Positions 60,997 through 64,000 of a DNA stretch of 64,000 nt are shown here, one piece after another. Origin of the DNA: Burkholderia catarinensis. Lineage in GTDB: Bacteria; Pseudomonadota; Gammaproteobacteria; Burkholderiales; Burkholderiaceae. Position 1 is the stretch's first letter; each line of letters opens with the position of its first letter. Location: positions 1 through 64,000 of the forward strand of contig NZ_MDEQ02000026.1 of the NCBI RefSeq assembly GCF_001883705.2. Reading direction: 5' to 3'. The notes beneath the pieces were generated by a model. It did no database searches. It worked only from the letters and a program-made list of their open reading frames with translations, and had not been told where the DNA came from. The position numbers and the translations under genes are program-made.

Positions 60997-62241
60997 TCAG
61001 GCAAGCGCTTTGGTCGTGTCTGCCAGGGCTTCCGTATCCACTGCCCGGCCCTGGTTCATCCACTTGCGCGCGAGTTTCAGCTCACGCGCGTTGTTGACGG
61101 CGATGACACCTCTCACATGCCCTTCGCCCACGAAAAACAGCGTCGCACGGCGCGCGGCGAGATCGCCGCGCACGACGAGCTTCGCATCGGCCGGCAGATC
61201 GCCAAGGATCTGCAGGTTCACGTCGTACTGATCGGACCAGAACCACGGAATCTCCGCGTACGGCGCGCGCACGCCGAGCACGGCCTTCGCGGCCGCGATC
61301 GCCTGATTCTGCGCATTGGCCCACGATTCGAGCCGCACGCGCCGCTTCAGCCAGCCGTTGTGATGGTTCGCGACGTCGCCGCACGCGAAGATCGCCGGGT
61401 CGCTCGTCGCGCCGAATTCGTCGACGACGATGCCGTCGTCGACGGCCAGCCCCGCGTCGCTCGCGAGCGACGCGTTCAGCGCGAGGCCGATGCCGGCCAC
61501 CGCGAAATCGGCGTCGATCGTCGTGCCGTCGGCGAGCGTCGCACGCACCTTCGATGCATCGCCGGGCTGCGCGTCGAGCGACGCGAGCGCCGCGCCGAGC
61601 CGCACGTCGACGCCGTTCGAGCGATGCAGGTCGAGCAGGAAATCCGACACGATCTGCGGCACCGAGCGGCCGCACAGGCGCGGCGCGCCTTCGACCACGA
61701 CTGCGTCGACACCGAGCTTGCGCGCGGTCGCCGCGACTTCCAGGCCGATCCAGCCGCCGCCGACCACGAGCACGCGCCGGCTGGCGCGCAGCTTCTCGCC
61801 GAGCGCGGCCGCTTCGTCGAGCGTGCGCAGGTAGTGCAGGTTCGGTGTCCTCACGAGTGTGTCCGGCAGGCGGCGCGACGTGCCGCCGGTCGCGATCACG
61901 AGCCGGTCGTAGGCGATCTCGCGGCCGCCGGCGGTTTTCACCACGCGGCGTGCGCGGTCGATCGATTCCGCGCGTTCCGGTTGCCACGCTTCGACGTTCA
62001 GCGCGTCGAACTCGTCGGGACGCACGACACGCACGGTTTCGATATCGGCGTCGCCGGCCAGCACGGCCTTCGACAGCGGCGGACGCTCGTACGGCAGGTG
62101 CGGCTCGTCGGCGATCATCACGAGACGGCCTGCGTAACCTTCCGCGCGCAGCGTCTTCAGCACCCAGCCGGCGGCCTGCCCGCCGCCGATCACGACGACC
62201 GTGCCGGGCGCGGGCTGCTCGGGCGTGTTCGCTTCGGTCAT
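60997..62241 (-). CDS. FAD-dependent NAD(P)H reductase, ferredoxin-reductase type
   Basis: A 414-residue two-dinucleotide-binding flavoprotein like BphA4/CamA. The FAD motif VVIGGGQAAGWVLKTLR is near the start, followed by PYERPPLSK. The NAD motif VLVVGGGWIGLEVAATARKLG is near 148, and FACGDVANHHN near 285 is the second FAD contact. It would supply electrons to an oxygenase whose gene is not in the window. The ATG overlaps the VOC stop codon (ATGA); GGAG lies 9 nt upstream. Confidence 0.88.
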   Translation of the reverse strand: MTEANTPEQPAPGTVVVIGGGQAAGWVLKTLRAEGYAGRLVMIADEPHLPYERPPLSKAVLAGDADIETVRVVRPDEFDALNVEAWQPERAESIDRARRVVKTAGGREIAYDRLVIATGGTSRRLPDTLVRTPNLHYLRTLDEAAALGEKLRASRRVLVVGGGWIGLEVAATARKLGVDAVVVEGAPRLCGRSVPQIVSDFLLDLHRSNGVDVRLGAALASLDAQPGDASKVRATLADGTTIDADFAVAGIGLALNASLASDAGLAVDDGIVVDEFGATSDPAIFACGDVANHHNGWLKRRVRLESWANAQNQAIAAAKAVLGVRAPYAEIPWFWSDQYDVNLQILGDLPADAKLVVRGDLAARRATLFFVGEGHVRGVIAVNNARELKLARKWMNQGRAVDTEALADTTKALA

Positions 62242-63200
62242 GATTTGCGCTCCGTCATGAACTTGCCTTCCGGCGCCTTCGCGTTCTTCTGCCTGCGCGT
62301 GTTGCCGTCGAGGCCGCCGTCGATGGCCCATTCGGCGAACACGGTCGGGCCCGGCTCGAATTCGCGCGGCTGCCACTCGGGCGTCAGCACGTCTTCATCC
62401 GCGTAATACTCGATCAGCGCGCCGGCCGGATTCTGGAAGTACCAGAAGTACGCGGACGACACGGGGTGACGCCCCGGGCCGAGTTGCGTTTCCCAGCCGC
62501 AGCGGTCGATGTGCATGCCGCCGCCGAATACTTCATGGATGTCGCGCACGGTGAACGCGACGTGGTTCAGGCCGCGCTTGCCATTCGGCAGCGCGAGCAG
62601 GAACAGGTCGTGGTGGCCGCCATGCGGCGCGCAGCGCATGAACGCGCCGCGGCCCGGGTAGCGATCCGACGTCTCGAAGCCGAGCAGCTCGTGATAGAAC
62701 TTTTCCTGTTCGTCGAGGCAGTTCGTGAAGAACACGACATGCCCGACCTCGACCGGCTCCGCGCGTGCATAGACCGGGCTCGGCTGGTCGACGCGCAGCG
62801 TCTTCCCCCACACGTTCGACGGCGAGCCCGTGATGTCGAGCGCGCGCTTGCGCGTGACTTCGATGCGGATCGCCATCCCGTTCGGGTCGATGCAGCCAAT
62901 CGCATCGTCCTGCTCGTAATAACCGGGCTGCCCGGCGAGCTTCGCGCGCAGCGCGTCGAGTTCCTGCTGCGTCGCGACGCCCCACGTGACTTCACGCAGC
63001 GTCGGGCCCGCTTCGAACGCGGGCGGCAGCGCCGGATCGTCGGCCTTGACGGCCAGCACGGTGCAGCCGTTCATCGTCTCGAAGCGCGCGCGCGTGTCGT
63101 CGTGCGCGACTTCCGTCAGCCCCCAGTCGGCGAAAAAGCGCCGGCAGGTCGCGAGATCGTCGACGCCGTATGTGATCTGCTCGATTCCCAAAATGCTCAT
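62238..63200 (-). CDS. Extradiol-dioxygenase-like two-domain VOC protein
   Basis: A 320-residue double VOC protein like type I extradiol dioxygenases (BphC group), which open catechol rings. The metal ligands fit: His154 (EVGHVVFF), His213 (GLNHVAFTV) and Glu264 (GALIEYYAD). His197 (GGHHDLF) and His245 (GPGRHPVSSAYFWYF) sit where the second-shell histidines lie. It nearly matches the extradiol signature G-x-H...P-x-G...E, except for an inserted Trp253. Possible substrates are catechols or related enediols. The ATG of the FAD reductase overlaps its stop codon. Confidence 0.8.
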   Translation of the reverse strand: MSILGIEQITYGVDDLATCRRFFADWGLTEVAHDDTRARFETMNGCTVLAVKADDPALPPAFEAGPTLREVTWGVATQQELDALRAKLAGQPGYYEQDDAIGCIDPNGMAIRIEVTRKRALDITGSPSNVWGKTLRVDQPSPVYARAEPVEVGHVVFFTNCLDEQEKFYHELLGFETSDRYPGRGAFMRCAPHGGHHDLFLLALPNGKRGLNHVAFTVRDIHEVFGGGMHIDRCGWETQLGPGRHPVSSAYFWYFQNPAGALIEYYADEDVLTPEWQPREFEPGPTVFAEWAIDGGLDGNTRRQKNAKAPEGKFMTERKS

Positions 63201-63218
63201 TGCGTCATTCCCCTTCGC

Positions 63219-64000
63219 TCAGTTTGCCCACGGCAGCGGCGCGTCGTTCAAGCCCCAGTAGAGGCTCTTCTGCTGCATGTATTCGCGGATGCCTAGACGC
63301 CCCTTCTCGCGCCCCATCCCGCTCTCCTTCCAGCCGGAGAACGGCGTGGAGATCGAGAACAGCTTGTACGTGTTGATCCAGACGGTGCCCGTTTCGAGCG
63401 CGCGCGCGATGCGCCACGCCCGCTTGTAGTCGCGCGTCCAGATGCCGGCGGCGAGGCCGAACACGCTGTCGTTCGCCTGCGCGATCAACGACGCTTCATC
63501 GTCGAACGGCATCGCGACCAGCACGGGCCCGAAGATTTCTTCCTGGCAGATGCGCGCGCTGTTCGGCAAGCCTTCGAGAATCGTCGGCTGATAGAAGAAG
63601 CCGTTCTCGCGCCCGTCGCCCGACGGCCGCTCGCCGCCGCACAGCAGGCGGCCGCCTTCCTCGAGGCCGAGCGCGACATAGCGCTCCACCGATTCGCGGT
63701 GCTTCGCGGTGATCAGCGGCCCCATCTGCGTGTCGGGACGCGTCGGGTCGCCCACGCGCAGCTTGCGTGCGCCGGCCACCAGGCGCTTCATGAATTCGTC
63801 GTACACCGACCGCTGCACGAACAGCCGCGAACCCGCGATGCAGGCCTCGCCCGACGAGCTGAAGATGCCGTACAGCACGCCGTTGACCGCGTGATCGAGA
63901 TCGGCGTCGTCGCACACGATCGTCGGCGACTTGCCGCCGAGTTCGAGCGACACGGGCATCAGCTTCTCGGCCGCGATGCGTGCGATGCCGCGGCCCACTT
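63219..64000 (-). CDS. Aldehyde dehydrogenase, C-terminal part cut by the window edge
   Basis: The last ~260 residues of an NAD(P)-dependent aldehyde dehydrogenase; the N-terminus lies beyond base 64000. The general base Glu is in SLELGGKSPTIV and the nucleophilic Cys in SSGEACIAGSRLFVQ. EEIFGPVLVAMPFDDEASLI and the end GWKESGMGREKGRLGIREYM are typical of betaine-aldehyde/5-carboxymethyl-2-hydroxymuconate semialdehyde dehydrogenases. It lies 18 bp upstream of the VOC gene, and its position suggests oxidation of a ring-cleavage or side-chain aldehyde. Confidence 0.9.
   Translation of the reverse strand, partial: VGRGIARIAAEKLMPVSLELGGKSPTIVCDDADLDHAVNGVLYGIFSSSGEACIAGSRLFVQRSVYDEFMKRLVAGARKLRVGDPTRPDTQMGPLITAKHRESVERYVALGLEEGGRLLCGGERPSGDGRENGFFYQPTILEGLPNSARICQEEIFGPVLVAMPFDDEASLIAQANDSVFGLAAGIWTRDYKRAWRIARALETGTVWINTYKLFSISTPFSGWKESGMGREKGRLGIREYMQQKSLYWGLNDAPLPWAN

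Overview
The window looks like a replicon of a Burkholderia species, most likely of the Burkholderia cepacia complex. The DNA is very GC-rich with strong G/C at third codon positions, long antisense shadow frames lie over almost every gene, and the gene content fits: a 1613-residue NAD-glutamate dehydrogenase, an 861-residue AcnB, many LysR regulators, and several CoA and aromatic catabolic operons. No rRNA, tRNA, CRISPR array, complete insertion sequence or prophage was seen. The assignment rests on protein resemblance and composition, not on a database search.

Layout. The left edge holds the N-terminus of an acyl-CoA ligase in less GC-rich DNA. Next (0.9-14.3 kb) come a K+ channel, an amino-acid-oxidase-like flavoprotein with a divergent regulator, a NERD-helicase, a chemoreceptor, a DHA2 exporter, a quinone reductase/LysR pair, a GNAT acetyltransferase, a MerR regulator and an orphan sulfonate-binding protein. 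A LysR gene faces a flavodoxin/aldo-keto reductase/DUF1330 group (14.3-17.4 kb). After that come a cold-shock gene with a long leader, an agmatinase-family hydrolase and a lysoplasmalogenase. From 20.7 to 25.7 kb lies a BVMO/SDR/PF10118/epoxide-hydrolase-like operon facing a PF06475 protein. The stretch 26-33 kb holds a urea transporter, a class II aldolase, a tautomerase and the large glutamate dehydrogenase. From 33.2 to 42 kb there is a three-gene RHH-VOC-methyltransferase operon whose first gene is very short, an arylamine N-acetyltransferase, an amidase, a universal stress protein, a 36-residue membrane peptide and small exported proteins. acnB, an ADP-ribosylglycohydrolase, a Rid protein and a phospholipase-D lipoprotein follow.

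The right third holds three minus-strand operons. (1) 49.3-54.5 kb: enoyl-CoA hydratase, CaiB CoA-transferase, acetoacetate decarboxylase, acyl-CoA dehydrogenase and 3-hydroxyacyl-CoA dehydrogenase with no thiolase, which together could form a beta-oxidation that ends by decarboxylating a 3-keto acid to a ketone. (2) 54.9-59.0 kb: an ion channel with an atypical selectivity filter, a SulP transporter and a DUF2252 protein. (3) 59.6-64.0 kb: aldehyde dehydrogenase (cut by the window edge), extradiol-dioxygenase-like VOC protein, ferredoxin-reductase-like flavoprotein and an AAHS transporter, probably for an aromatic substrate.

Promoter-like sequences of the -35/-10 type, often with inverted repeats over or around them, can be read in front of the MFS exporter, csp, the agmatinase, the BVMO operon, the RHH operon, acnB and the thiolase-free operon. 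The candidates for something undescribed are the RHH operon with its 8-bp CTAG ladder and apparently leaderless start, the thiolase-free ketone-forming module, and the channel/SulP/DUF2252 operon.
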